This document shows positions 24,580 to 33,022 of a stretch of 64,000 nt of DNA, in pieces. Every line of letters begins with the position of its first letter. Positions within the stretch are counted from its first letter, which is position 1. The stretch is taken from contig NZ_CP071090.1 of NCBI RefSeq assembly GCF_017301735.1, positions 1,674,001 to 1,738,000 of the forward strand, written 5' to 3'. Position numbers and translations under genes: made by a program. Below the pieces are notes generated by a model. The model did not search any database, was not told the origin of the DNA, and saw only the letters and a program-made list of their open reading frames with translations. The stretch is from Pyxidicoccus parkwaysis (GTDB lineage Bacteria > Myxococcota > Myxococcia > Myxococcales > Myxococcaceae).

Positions 24580-26187
24580 ATGGGGCCCTTGTTCGCCTAC
24601 AGCCTCGTGCCCGTCCTGTCCGTGGCACTGCTGCTGTGTTTCACCGCCGCGCTCCGGGGCCGCAATGCCCGGGGGCTCGCGCTCTACTGTCTGGCCACGG
24701 CGCTGTGGAGCGGCTCGCTGCTGCTGCTCTGCATCCCCAGCACCTTCGACGTCGGCGCGCGCCTCGTCACCGTGGGCGCCTTCATCTCCGCCACGTACCT
24801 GCATGCCGCCTATGACGTGACTCGCCAGCGCTCGTACCGGCTGGTGGCGCTGGCCTACGGGGTGGCGGTGGTGGTGGCGGCCCTGGGCGTCCTCGTTCCC
24901 AACATCCTCTACGGCCCGGTGGCGCTGGGGCGCGGGCCGCTCTTCTGGCCATCCATGGTGCTGGCGGTGTCCGCGGCGGTGGTGCCGCTGGTGCACGTGG
25001 CGCGCTCGTACCGGCATGAAGCTCCCGAGCGCCGGCCGGTGCTGCGCAGCCTGGGCATCGCCGGCGTGCTGGCGTACTCGGGCAGCATCGGCAACGCGCT
25101 GCTCCTGTCGAGCGGCTATGCGCTGCCCTTCGGCATGTACTCGGTGCTGGCCGCGCTGCTGGTGCTGGTGCACGTCATCAACGCGCACCAGGCGCCGGGA
25201 GACCGGCGGCTCCTGGAGCGCAGCCTCGTCTACTCGGCCATGGCGGCGGTGCTGTCCGCGGGCTTCCTCTTCGGCGTGCTGACGCTGATGGCGGGCAGCG
25301 GCCAGCCCTTCCTCGCCGAGTACCGCGTGGGCGCCTTCTTCCTCCTCGCGCTGGCCGCGCTCGCCTTCGAGCCCGTGCGCCAGGGGCTCCAGGAGTGGCT
25401 GGGCCGCCGGCTGCTGAAGGGCCGCGCCTCGGGCAGCGAATTGGCCGCCGCGCTCGCCGTGCAGGAGGAGCGTGCGGACCAGGCGGCGCGGCTGGCGGAG
25501 CTGGGCCAGTTCACCTCCGCCGTGGCCCACGAGGTGCGCAACCCGCTGGGCGTGCTCTCCGCGCACCTCAAGCTGCTGGAGCGCCGGGGTGTCGACCCGG
25601 ACTCCGTGGCCGCGATGCGTGAGCAGATTGAGCGCGCCAGCCACTTCGTCGACGAATTGCTCCGTTATGGCCGCCCGCGTCCGTTGGATTTGAGACGCGT
25701 GGATGTGCCGGCCACGCTCGCCCTGGCCTGGTCCACTGCGCGTCAGGGATTGGGCGCGCTGGCGCCGGAGGTGGAGTTCCAATCGCTGGGAAGCGAGTCA
25801 TTGGAAATCGAGGCGGATCAGGGGCAGCTGTCGCAAGTGTTTGTGATTCTTCTCGAGAATGCGTTGCTCGCGCTGCGCGACGTGCCGACACCCAGGTTGC
25901 ACATCCGCTGTGAGCGTGGGGAGAGCGGCGTGCGTGTGCGGGTGGAGGACAGCGGCCCCGGAATTCCCACGGAATTGTTTCCGCGCCTCTTCCAGCCCTT
26001 CGTCACGGGGCGAAAGCGCGAGGGGCCCCGGCCGGGCACGGGCCTGGGTCTCGCGATTGCTCGCGGAATCATTGAACGTCATGCAGGCAACATTCGCGCG
26101 AGTCGCTCGGATTCCCTGGGCGGCGCGTGTTTCGAGGTAGAATTGCCTTTGACCCAGCCGGTTTCGCTCGTCGCGGCCATGTCCTGA
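24580..26187 (+). CDS. Membrane sensor histidine kinase
   Basis: The 535-residue protein begins with seven or eight hydrophobic helices (residues about 5-260), a membrane-embedded sensor of the 7TM type, then a linker helix. The HisKA dimerisation helix carries the phospho-acceptor His in AVAHEVRNPLGVLSAH (about residue 322). The ATPase domain has the N box ILLENALLAL, the G1 box VEDSGPGIP, the F box LFPRLFQPF and G2 box GTGLGLAIA. No receiver domain or response regulator is next to it. It lies just upstream of the ECF sigma-CHAT unit on the same strand, with 152 bases between, so a functional link is possible but not shown. Confidence 0.88.
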   Translation: MGPLFAYSLVPVLSVALLLCFTAALRGRNARGLALYCLATALWSGSLLLLCIPSTFDVGARLVTVGAFISATYLHAAYDVTRQRSYRLVALAYGVAVVVAALGVLVPNILYGPVALGRGPLFWPSMVLAVSAAVVPLVHVARSYRHEAPERRPVLRSLGIAGVLAYSGSIGNALLLSSGYALPFGMYSVLAALLVLVHVINAHQAPGDRRLLERSLVYSAMAAVLSAGFLFGVLTLMAGSGQPFLAEYRVGAFFLLALAALAFEPVRQGLQEWLGRRLLKGRASGSELAAALAVQEERADQAARLAELGQFTSAVAHEVRNPLGVLSAHLKLLERRGVDPDSVAAMREQIERASHFVDELLRYGRPRPLDLRRVDVPATLALAWSTARQGLGALAPEVEFQSLGSESLEIEADQGQLSQVFVILLENALLALRDVPTPRLHIRCERGESGVRVRVEDSGPGIPTELFPRLFQPFVTGRKREGPRPGTGLGLAIARGIIERHAGNIRASRSDSLGGACFEVELPLTQPVSLVAAMS

Positions 26188-26251
26188 CTCAGGGCGTCGA
26201 TGCAAGGAATTGCTCCTCGTGTGAGCCCGGTCACAGCGCCGTCACGCATCT

Positions 26252-26264
26252 TTGTCTAGGACAA
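26252..26264. promoter_or_regulatory. Palindrome upstream of the ECF sigma gene
   Basis: TTGTC-TAG-GACAA is a perfect inverted repeat 76 bases before the ECF start codon, in the 152-base gap after the histidine kinase gene. No standard promoter was confidently recognised around it. It is a candidate binding site for a regulator of the sigma-CHAT unit. Confidence 0.35.
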
Positions 26265-26339
26265 GGGTACGGGGGGTTGGATGAATTCTGGATAAGAAAA
26301 CCAGCCCTCCGCGTCTGTTGGTTGAAACGGAGGGGGTCC

Positions 26340-26921
26340 GTGAGAGCGAATACGATTCTGAGGGTGGTGAAGGCGCCATCCGGAGGGGACTTCGAGGCTT
26401 TCGCGTGGCGTGTGCAACCCACCTTGTTCGCCATCTTGGGTAGGTATTGCGGGGGGATTGAGCACGAGCTCGAAGACCTGGTGCATGACGTCCTGCTCCG
26501 GGCACTGCTGCGCTGGGAACAACTGAGGGAATTGGACGAGGACGCGCAGCGGGCGTGGGCGGGACGCGTGGCCCACAACTGCTTCCTGGACCGGTGCCGC
26601 CGGAAGGGGAGCGAGTCGAGTCGCATGGATGAACTGCTGCGCCTGTACGAGCTGTCCGAGCAGCAGGACGGCTCGTGGGAGCCGGAGTTGTGGGAGTTCG
26701 TCAATCCCGAGGACCTGTTGCAGGCCGTGGAGCGGCTCAGCAGCCCGAAGCTGCGGCGCACCTTCGAGCTGTTCCTCCAGGGGCGCTCGTACGCGGAGAT
26801 TGGCAAGGACACGGGCGAGAAGCCCGGCACGGTGGGCGCGCGGCTGACGCGTGCGCGCCGGGAGCTGCGCGAGCTCTTGCGTGAGCCCGCGGAGCGGAGG
26901 AGGAGGGAGCGGCGGCGATGA
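26340..26921 (+). CDS. ECF-type RNA polymerase sigma factor
   Basis: I chose GTG at 26340, preceded by GGAGGGGG, giving 193 residues; the frame upstream lacks coding character. Region 2 is visible as LEDLVHDVLLRALLRW and the -10 recognition helix AWAGRVAHNCFLDRCRR. Region 4 is LSSPKLRRTFELFLQG, then a helix-turn-helix GRSYAEIGKDTGEKPGTV with ARLTRARRELRELL. It lacks the C-terminal SnoaL extension found in some groups. The stop codon overlaps the start of the anti-sigma/CHAT gene as ATGA, so both should be made in fixed ratio. The Arg-rich tail (ERRRRERRR) is unusual. Confidence 0.92.
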   Translation: MRANTILRVVKAPSGGDFEAFAWRVQPTLFAILGRYCGGIEHELEDLVHDVLLRALLRWEQLRELDEDAQRAWAGRVAHNCFLDRCRRKGSESSRMDELLRLYELSEQQDGSWEPELWEFVNPEDLLQAVERLSSPKLRRTFELFLQGRSYAEIGKDTGEKPGTVGARLTRARRELRELLREPAERRRRERRR

Positions 26922-29900
26922 CGAACGATGGATGTGATGCGCTACCCCGCTTCCTCGATGGAGAGATGGACCCCGAGGAGCAGGTGCGCTTTCGCGAGCA
27001 CCTGGCGGGCTGTGAGACCTGCTCGGAGGAGTTCCGCGACACGCTGCAACTGGACCTGCTCGGGCAGGTGACGCTGGAGGAGGGGCCCGTGCGCTCCCGG
27101 CCGCCCGAGCCGGTGGCGGTGAAGCGGCCGTGGTGGCGCCACCGGCGGGTGGGACTGGCCGCGGGGGGCGCGCTGGCAACGTCGCTCCTGGCGCTGGTGC
27201 TGGTGCTGCTCCTGCGCCAGGGGCGCGCGGAGGACCTGGCCTGGCTCCTCGGGGAGGGCGGCCGGCCCCTGGAGGCGCGCCTGACGTACGCGGTGGTGGA
27301 CCAGCACTACCGGCGCTACGTGCCGGAGCGGAGCGGCGCGGAAGCGGCCGCGCCCGTGACGGCGCTGCCGCTGCACGAGCTGTCCCGCCTGGAGGCGCGT
27401 GAGGACCTGCACGGCATCGCCACCGCGTACCTGATGTATGGCGCGCCGCTGCAGGCCCGCGCCTTCCTGGAGCGGATGCCGCCCTCCACGGCTCGCGACT
27501 GTGACCTCGCGGTGATTGCCCTGGAGCGCGCGAGGGGCGCACGGCCCTCGGACTTCGAGGGCCTCCAGCAGAAGCAGGCGTACCTGGAGGAAGCCCTCCA
27601 GCTGCTGGACGCGGTGCTGCTCCAGGAGCCCGCGCATCCGCAGGCGCTGTGGAACCGGGCGCTGGTGCTGCGCGAGCTGGGGCTGACGCTGCTGGCGGCG
27701 GAGGACTTCGAGGCGGTGGCGAAGCTGAGCGAGCCCGGCTGGAGCGAGGAGGCGTGGGGCCAGGCGCGCCGGCTGCGCGACGACACCCAGGCGCGGGGGC
27801 GCGAGTGGACGGATGTCTCCGCGCTGATGAAGGACCTGCTGGCGGAGTCCGACGCGCGGCTGCCGCTGGACGAGGCCCGCGCGCACCCCGGCCTCGTGCG
27901 GCGGGCCTTCTACGACGCCGTGCGCTCGGCGCCCTCGCGCGAGGCCGTGCTGCGGCTGCTGCCGCTGGCACAGGTGCTCGACGCGCTCCACCCGGGCGGC
28001 GAGGCCCCCGTCCTCGCGGGCTACGTGCAGCGCGTGGCGGCGCGGGACTTCTCCCGCCGGGGGCCCGTGGCGCGGCGCTACGGACGGCTCGCGCGCGGAG
28101 AGCTGCCGGCGGGCGGGGAGTGGGTGGAGGAGCTGCGGCGCTCGGGCGAGGAGGACATCCTGCTGGGGGCGCTCGTGCGCGCGAGCGAGGCGGGGCAGGC
28201 GGTGGACGTGGCGCTGCTGTCGCGGCTCGCCCTGGCGCAGGAGGACCCGTGGCTGTCGCTCCAGGCGGAGCTGGCGTGGGCGCAACACGACGCGCGGGAC
28301 ACCCAGGCGTGGTGGAAGGCCGAGCAGCGGCTGCGGACGGCGCTGGACACGTGCCAGGGCCCGGTGCTGATGAACCGCTGTCTCGCGCTGGAGCGCGAGC
28401 TGACGCGCCTGTACCTGGAGCTGCACCGCCCGGCGGAGGCCTTCCAGTACGCGTGGCGCGGCTGGGAGCACGCGAAGGCGGAGGGGGAGTGGCGCTTCGA
28501 GCAGGAGTTCCTCCAGGAGTTGGCGGACGTCACGCGCTTCCAGCACGCCTTCGCGAGCGCGCGCGCGTACCTGGACGAGTCCCTGGCGCGGATGCCGGAG
28601 GACTGCGAGCCGCGCACGCGCGCGCACCGCACGCTGGCCTCGGTGGAGTGGGAGCGCTTCCGCCCGGACGAGGCGAGGCGCGCCATCGACCGCGCGCTCG
28701 CGTGTGAGCGGCCGCTGGGGCTGCCGGGCGCCATGGTGCTGTCGGACCTGGCGCGCGCCCGGCCCGAATCCGGAGACGGGGCCGCGCTGCGCCGTGCCCT
28801 CACCGAGCTGCGCCGCGGCGGCGTGCCTCCCGGCCGCGAGGCGCTGCTGCTCTTCATCGAGGGCCAGTTCGAGCTGGCGCGCTCGCTCGCCACGGGGCAG
28901 GCGCAGCTCTGGCGCGCGGTGGAGCTGGCGGAGCAGTGGCCGGACGACGCCGACGCGCGCGAGGCCCGGGCCCATGCGTACGGGACGCTCATCGCCGAGG
29001 CGGCGCGGGCGGAGAGCTGGAGTGAGGTGCTCGCGCTGCAGGCGCGCCAGCTGCGGCTGGCGGAGGTGCCCGAGCGCTGCATGCTGTCCGTCTCCCTCCA
29101 CCACGAGCGCACGGTGGTGGTGGCCCGTGGCCCCTCCGGCCGCCTGCTGGGGTACTACGACGCGTCACGCACCGGGCCTCCGCGCGAGGGAGAAGCGCTG
29201 GTGCCCGGGCGCCTGGTGGACGAGCTGCGCGCCTGCGGGCATGTGGACGTGCTGGCCCTGCCGCCGGTGCACGGCCTCACCGGGCTGCTGCCGGTGGACC
29301 TGGCCTGGAGCTACCGCGTGGGCCGGCGCGCGCCGCTGGGGCCGCCTCCGGCCTTCGGCGCCGCGCGCCACCTCGTGGTGACGGACGTGGCGGACCCGTC
29401 GTCGCTGAAGCTGCCGAGGCTGCCTCCACTCCAACCGCCCCGCGTGCCGGACCCGTGGCGCCTGGAGCTGCGCGGGACGCAGGCCACGCCGTCGAAAGTC
29501 CTGGAGGCCATGGCGGACGCCAGCGAGGTGGAGCTGCACGCGCACGGCCTGTTCAGCTCCACGGTGTCGGACGCGTCGCTGGTGGTGCTGGCGCCGGACG
29601 CAGACGGGCGCTACGCGCTCACCGCGGACCGCGTGCGCCGGGTCCATCTGTCCCGCTCGCCGGTGGTGCTGCTGGCCACGTGCAGCGCGGCGCGGACGGC
29701 GCCCTACGTGCACGAGCCCTTCAGCCTGCCGGTGGCCTTCATCGAGGCGGGCGCGAGCGTGGTGCTGGCCTCCACCACGGACATCCCCGACACGGCGGGC
29801 GCCTTCTTCGAGCAGGTGCGCGAGCTCATCCGATGCAAGATGCGCCCGTCCGTGGCGCTGCGTGATGCGCGCGCGCGCTGGCTGAAGGAGCACCCCGGCG

Positions 29901-29938
29901 ACGCGGCGTGGCTCGCGCACGTCCTCCTCTTCGAGTGA
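26918..29938 (+). CDS. Anti-sigma zinc finger - TM - TPR-like - CHAT protease fusion
   Basis: This 1006-residue protein reads as a complete regulated-proteolysis device. Residues 6-35 form an anti-sigma zinc finger: Cys6, then H28-x3-C32-x2-C35 (HLAGCETC). A single membrane helix follows at about residues 79-99. Residues about 115-800 are helical and repeat-like, with TPR-type pairs (e.g. NRALVLRELGLTLLAAEDFE). The C-terminal 200 residues are a CHAT caspase-like domain, with the His in VELHAHG (His874/876) and Cys922 in LLATCSAAR, then FIEAGASVVLAS. The expected topology puts the zinc finger inside and the TPR-CHAT part outside the cytoplasm, if the one helix is the only one. The known logic of anti-sigma factors is that proteolysis frees the sigma; here the protease is fused in the same chain. 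Confidence 0.9.
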   Translation: MTNDGCDALPRFLDGEMDPEEQVRFREHLAGCETCSEEFRDTLQLDLLGQVTLEEGPVRSRPPEPVAVKRPWWRHRRVGLAAGGALATSLLALVLVLLLRQGRAEDLAWLLGEGGRPLEARLTYAVVDQHYRRYVPERSGAEAAAPVTALPLHELSRLEAREDLHGIATAYLMYGAPLQARAFLERMPPSTARDCDLAVIALERARGARPSDFEGLQQKQAYLEEALQLLDAVLLQEPAHPQALWNRALVLRELGLTLLAAEDFEAVAKLSEPGWSEEAWGQARRLRDDTQARGREWTDVSALMKDLLAESDARLPLDEARAHPGLVRRAFYDAVRSAPSREAVLRLLPLAQVLDALHPGGEAPVLAGYVQRVAARDFSRRGPVARRYGRLARGELPAGGEWVEELRRSGEEDILLGALVRASEAGQAVDVALLSRLALAQEDPWLSLQAELAWAQHDARDTQAWWKAEQRLRTALDTCQGPVLMNRCLALERELTRLYLELHRPAEAFQYAWRGWEHAKAEGEWRFEQEFLQELADVTRFQHAFASARAYLDESLARMPEDCEPRTRAHRTLASVEWERFRPDEARRAIDRALACERPLGLPGAMVLSDLARARPESGDGAALRRALTELRRGGVPPGREALLLFIEGQFELARSLATGQAQLWRAVELAEQWPDDADAREARAHAYGTLIAEAARAESWSEVLALQARQLRLAEVPERCMLSVSLHHERTVVVARGPSGRLLGYYDASRTGPPREGEALVPGRLVDELRACGHVDVLALPPVHGLTGLLPVDLAWSYRVGRRAPLGPPPAFGAARHLVVTDVADPSSLKLPRLPPLQPPRVPDPWRLELRGTQATPSKVLEAMADASEVELHAHGLFSSTVSDASLVVLAPDADGRYALTADRVRRVHLSRSPVVLLATCSAARTAPYVHEPFSLPVAFIEAGASVVLASTTDIPDTAGAFFEQVRELIRCKMRPSVALRDARARWLKEHPGDAAWLAHVLLFE

Positions 29939-30184
29939 GCCTGCCTGCTCCCCCTCGAAGTCGGGGAGCGCTGTCGTCCGGGTGTCGCGCTCATGCGCGG
30001 CCGCGTCGCCTTATGGACGGCCACCCAAGGATTCGCCCCGAGCGCGTTCGGACAGATGCGTGCAAGGAGCGGGGTGGTCGATGCGGGTTCAACGCGGAGT
30101 CACGGTCTTCCCTCATACCGTGGCCTACATCCAGGAGTCGCCCGCACGGGCGCTGTCGACGCCTGTTCGCGGAGGGGAGGCAAC

Positions 30185-31075
30185 GTGAGCTCCCAGTGCG
30201 ACAAGCTGTATCTCTTCCTCGACGGTGAGCTGGGGCCCGTGGACGAGGAGAAGTTCCGTCACCACCTCGCTCGCTGCGAGCCGTGCGCCACGGGGCTGCA
30301 CGAGGCGATGCAGCTGGAGCTGCTCAGCCTGTACGCGCTGGGAGACACCGACGCCGCGGCGAAGGTGCACGCCGAGCCGGTGAAGCCCGCGCCCGCGCGC
30401 CAGCAGCGCCGGCCCCTGCTGACGCTGTTGCCCGGAGGCCGTCTGGCCGCGGGCGCGGTGCTGGCGCTGGCCGGGGTGCTCGCGACGCTCGCCGTCGTCA
30501 CGCCGTCACAGCTCAAGGTGTCTCGCGAGGTCTGGCTCGCGCAGGCGCCCACGCGACGGCTGGAGGCACGCGTCGCCTACGCTCCCGCCGACGGGCACCG
30601 CCCCTACGCGCCCCTGCGCAGTGCCACCGGGACGTCGGAGCCACCCCGGCCGCCGCCCCTGCGTGAGCTGGCGGACCTGGAGGACGCGGGGGATTTGCAC
30701 GGCATCGCCGCCGCGTACCTCGTGCGCAAGGACTGGCGCCAGGCGGCGGACTTCCTCCAGCGCACGCCGCCGTCTCCGGACCGCGACAGCGACAGGGCCA
30801 TCATCCTGCTGGAGCAGGGCCGCCCCAAAGACGCGCTCTCGCTGCTGGAGGGCGTGCTGCGCCAGGTACCCACGCACCCGCAGGCCCAGTGGAACCGCGC
30901 CCTGGTGCTGCGGGAGCTGGGGCTGACGCTACCCGCCGCGGAGGCCTTCGAGGCGGTGGCGAAGCTGGGCGAGCCCGGCTGGAGCGAGGAGGCGTTGATC
31001 CGCGCCCGTGCGCTCCGTCATGAAACACATGCACACGGGGTGAGCTGGAACACCGGCCTTGCCGCGATGCATTGA
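30185..31075 (+). CDS. Truncated paralogue: anti-sigma zinc finger - TM - TPR-like, no CHAT
   Basis: GTG at 30185 follows GAGGGGAGG. The 296-residue product repeats the first 300 residues of the preceding protein: zinc finger H27-x3-C31-x2-C34 with Cys5, a membrane helix near residues 85-110, and matching segments such as DLHGIAAAYL and WNRALVLRELGLTL followed by EAVAKLGEPGWSEEA. It then stops; the distal TPR and the CHAT domain are absent. No second sigma gene accompanies it. The stop is clean and the frame intact with normal codon bias, so it looks like a maintained gene, perhaps a competing or protease-resistant anti-sigma for the same ECF factor. It follows 246 bases after the full-length gene. 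Confidence 0.85.
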   Translation: MSSQCDKLYLFLDGELGPVDEEKFRHHLARCEPCATGLHEAMQLELLSLYALGDTDAAAKVHAEPVKPAPARQQRRPLLTLLPGGRLAAGAVLALAGVLATLAVVTPSQLKVSREVWLAQAPTRRLEARVAYAPADGHRPYAPLRSATGTSEPPRPPPLRELADLEDAGDLHGIAAAYLVRKDWRQAADFLQRTPPSPDRDSDRAIILLEQGRPKDALSLLEGVLRQVPTHPQAQWNRALVLRELGLTLPAAEAFEAVAKLGEPGWSEEALIRARALRHETHAHGVSWNTGLAAMH

Positions 31076-31261
31076 GCCAGGGGTGAAAAAGACTCTGGCT
31101 GTGTATCAAGCTACCCGTTTTCCGGGGCATTTTCCCTCTGGGGAGGTGCTCCGGATTTTTTTTGAGCAAAACGCACAAGAAAAAGGGCTGTGTACGTATT
31201 TGGAAGTGAAAGGCCGGCGCGGCCTGGGGGGCAGCGCCGCCTGCATCGCAAGGGGGGAGTG
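31076..31261 (+). other. AT-rich intergenic leader before the small ORF
   Basis: Directly after the truncated paralogue AGCCAG (31074-31079) can pair with CTGGCT (31093-31098). A conspicuously A/T-rich stretch follows at 31156-31201, with T8, A-rich patches and TGTGTACGTATT, unlike the 70% GC background and suited to a promoter. No clean -35/-10 pair could be assigned. A strong ribosome site AAGGGGGGAG closes the region. Confidence 0.45.
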
Positions 31262-31510
31262 ATGTTTCGTTGTGACGCGCGTGGCCATGGGGAGGCCAAC
31301 GGTTGGTGGGCGCCCGAAGAGGGACGCGGGGCGGCCGGGGGGCCGTGGGCGGCGAGGTCGGAGGCAGGCGGGAGGGTGGCGGTGCCGGACGAGCAGCAGG
31401 GGGACGCGCGGTATTCGATGGGAACCAGTGGTACCGAAGAGAGCCGGGGGGGACTGGATATGGAGCTGATCTACGAAGACGACCTGGAGTTCCAGATCGC
31501 CAGCTTCTGA
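31262..31510 (+). CDS. Small ORF, 82 aa, Gly/Arg-rich with an acidic C-terminal tail
   Basis: ATG at 31262 lies two bases after AAGGGGGGAG, and the frame keeps strong G/C at third positions throughout. The 82 residues have a Gly/Ala/Arg-rich body (GRGAAGGPWAARSEAGGR) and a different, acidic and hydrophobic tail, MELIYEDDLEFQIASF, which itself starts with an ATG seven bases after GGGGG. I do not recognise a family. It lies behind the anti-sigma/CHAT genes and ends 33 bases before a large hairpin. It could be a protease substrate, a precursor peptide or a chance ORF; coding status is uncertain. Confidence 0.45.
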   Translation: MFRCDARGHGEANGWWAPEEGRGAAGGPWAARSEAGGRVAVPDEQQGDARYSMGTSGTEESRGGLDMELIYEDDLEFQIASF

Positions 31511-31543
31511 TGTCTGGCGCGAGGCGGTAGTCGCGCTCCGAGT

Positions 31544-31585
31544 CCCCCGCCTTCCGGAGTCACCAAGGGACTCCGGGGGCGGGGG
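31544..31585 (+). terminator. Two-part hairpin after the small ORF
   Basis: CCCCCGCC (31544-31551) pairs with GGCGGGGG (31578-31585) and, inside it, CCGGAGTC (31554-31561) pairs with GACTCCGG (31569-31576). Sixteen base pairs in two collinear stems make this the strongest hairpin of the area. It is followed by GTTTC a few bases on rather than a long T-run. It probably ends the ECF-CHAT transcript. Confidence 0.6.
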
Positions 31586-31642
31586 CCTCCGGTTTCATGA
31601 GGTAGTAGGGTGCGGGGCTCCTTCTCGAAAGGGAGTCCTCGA

Positions 31643-33016
31643 ATGCGTGGTGGAAGCTGGGCAATCCTCTCGTGCGCGCTGCTGGCCGCCTGTGCCACGC
31701 CGGCCCGGAGGGGAAGCGGTACGGATGCACCGCCCCTGCTGACCTGGTCCGAGCAGATTGCGGTGCGCGAGGCCTGGCTGCAGAAGCGCCACGGGCTGCT
31801 CCTGGACATGATGCGCCGCCACGGCGTGGGCATGTGGATTGTCGTCAACGAGGAGTTCCACGACGACCCGCTGACGCAGTTCGTGGCGCCGCCGCGGCCG
31901 TATGCGGGCAACCGGGACATCTTCGTCTTCATCGACGCGGGCGCGGAGGGACTCAAGCGCGTGGCGCTGACGGGCTACGCGGAGGCCGTGCTCACGCGCT
32001 TCTTCGAGTTGCCCGCCGAGGGCCGCACGCCGCGCGAGGTGCTGGGCGAATTGGACGCGCGCTACCATCCCAAGACAATTGCGCTGGGCATCGGCGGCAA
32101 GCGCGGGGTGACGCGCAGCCTGACGCGTGAGTCCTATTCCTTCCTGGTGGAGGCGCTGGGCGCGGAGGCGGAGGCGCGCTTCGTGAGCGCGGCGCCGCTC
32201 ATCGAGGAGTACCTGGACACGCGGCTTCCGGAGGAGTGGGAGACGTACCACGGCCTCGTGCAGCTCACGGACGCGGTGGTGAGGGAGGCGCTCTCCACCT
32301 CGGTGATTACGCCGGGCAAGACGACGGTGGGCGACGTGCGCCGCTGGCTCTTCGACAGGCTGTGGGCGCTGGGCGTGAGCACGTGGTTCCAGCCGGACGT
32401 GCGCGTGCAGCGCAAGGGCCAGGCGGCCTCGTCGTCGCGCGGATTCCTCGCGCCCGCGACGGAGGACGTCGTCATCCAACGGGGTGACTTGCTCCATGTG
32501 GACTTCGGAATCACCTACATGGGGTTGAACACGGACTGGCAGAAGATGGCGTACGTGCCGCGCGAGGGTGAGGCGGACGTGCCGGCCGGCCTGAAGAAGG
32601 CGCTCGCCAACACGAATGCGCTGCAGGACGCGCTGATGCTGCGTGCCTCGCGCCCGGGCCGCTCGTCGGCGGACGTGTACGAGCAGACGATGGCGGAGAT
32701 GAAGGAGAAGGGAATCGAGGCGATGGTGTACAGCCACCCGCTGGGCAACCAGGGCCACGCGCTGGGGGCGAGCATCGACTTCCGCTCGGCCAGCCGGAAG
32801 GAGGAGCCGAAGCTGCTGCGCGAGGGCTCGTACATCGCCATCGAGCTGAACGCGGCCACCGTCGTGCCCGAGTGGGACGGGCAGAAGGTGTACGTGATGC
32901 AGGAGGACCCCGCGTACCTCACGGCCGAGGGGTGGAAGTTCTTCGTGCCGAGGCAGGAGGCCTTCTACCTCGTGGGCAGCGGCGTCTTCACCACGCGCGG
33001 CGCGGAGATGCACTGA
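31643..33016 (+). CDS. M24-family metallopeptidase lipoprotein (Xaa-Pro aminopeptidase-like)
   Basis: I chose ATG at 31643, seven bases after GGGAG, rather than an ATG 33 bases upstream. The 457 residues begin with a lipoprotein signal (WAILSCALLAACATP; lipidated Cys about residue 17). The C-terminal half is a creatinase/aminopeptidase 'pita-bread' domain: metal ligands are visible as Asp in LLHVDFGITY and LNTDW, His in YSHPLGNQGHALG, Glu in AIELNA and Glu in VMQEDPAY. The N-terminal half is the creatinase N domain. It likely trims peptides in the periplasm or at the outer membrane, possibly with Pro at position 2. It is convergent with the porin-like gene, six bases apart. Confidence 0.85.
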   Translation: MRGGSWAILSCALLAACATPARRGSGTDAPPLLTWSEQIAVREAWLQKRHGLLLDMMRRHGVGMWIVVNEEFHDDPLTQFVAPPRPYAGNRDIFVFIDAGAEGLKRVALTGYAEAVLTRFFELPAEGRTPREVLGELDARYHPKTIALGIGGKRGVTRSLTRESYSFLVEALGAEAEARFVSAAPLIEEYLDTRLPEEWETYHGLVQLTDAVVREALSTSVITPGKTTVGDVRRWLFDRLWALGVSTWFQPDVRVQRKGQAASSSRGFLAPATEDVVIQRGDLLHVDFGITYMGLNTDWQKMAYVPREGEADVPAGLKKALANTNALQDALMLRASRPGRSSADVYEQTMAEMKEKGIEAMVYSHPLGNQGHALGASIDFRSASRKEEPKLLREGSYIAIELNAATVVPEWDGQKVYVMQEDPAYLTAEGWKFFVPRQEAFYLVGSGVFTTRGAEMH

Positions 33017-33022
33017 CGGCCG

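Noticed and set aside
24283..25782. Minus-strand frame of nearly 500 codons under the hydrolase and kinase
   Set aside because: His/Arg/Gln-rich shadow of two plus-strand genes with recognisable domains.
30000..30184. A sigma-factor remnant upstream of the truncated paralogue
   Set aside because: No region 2 or region 4 signature was found in any frame of this gap.
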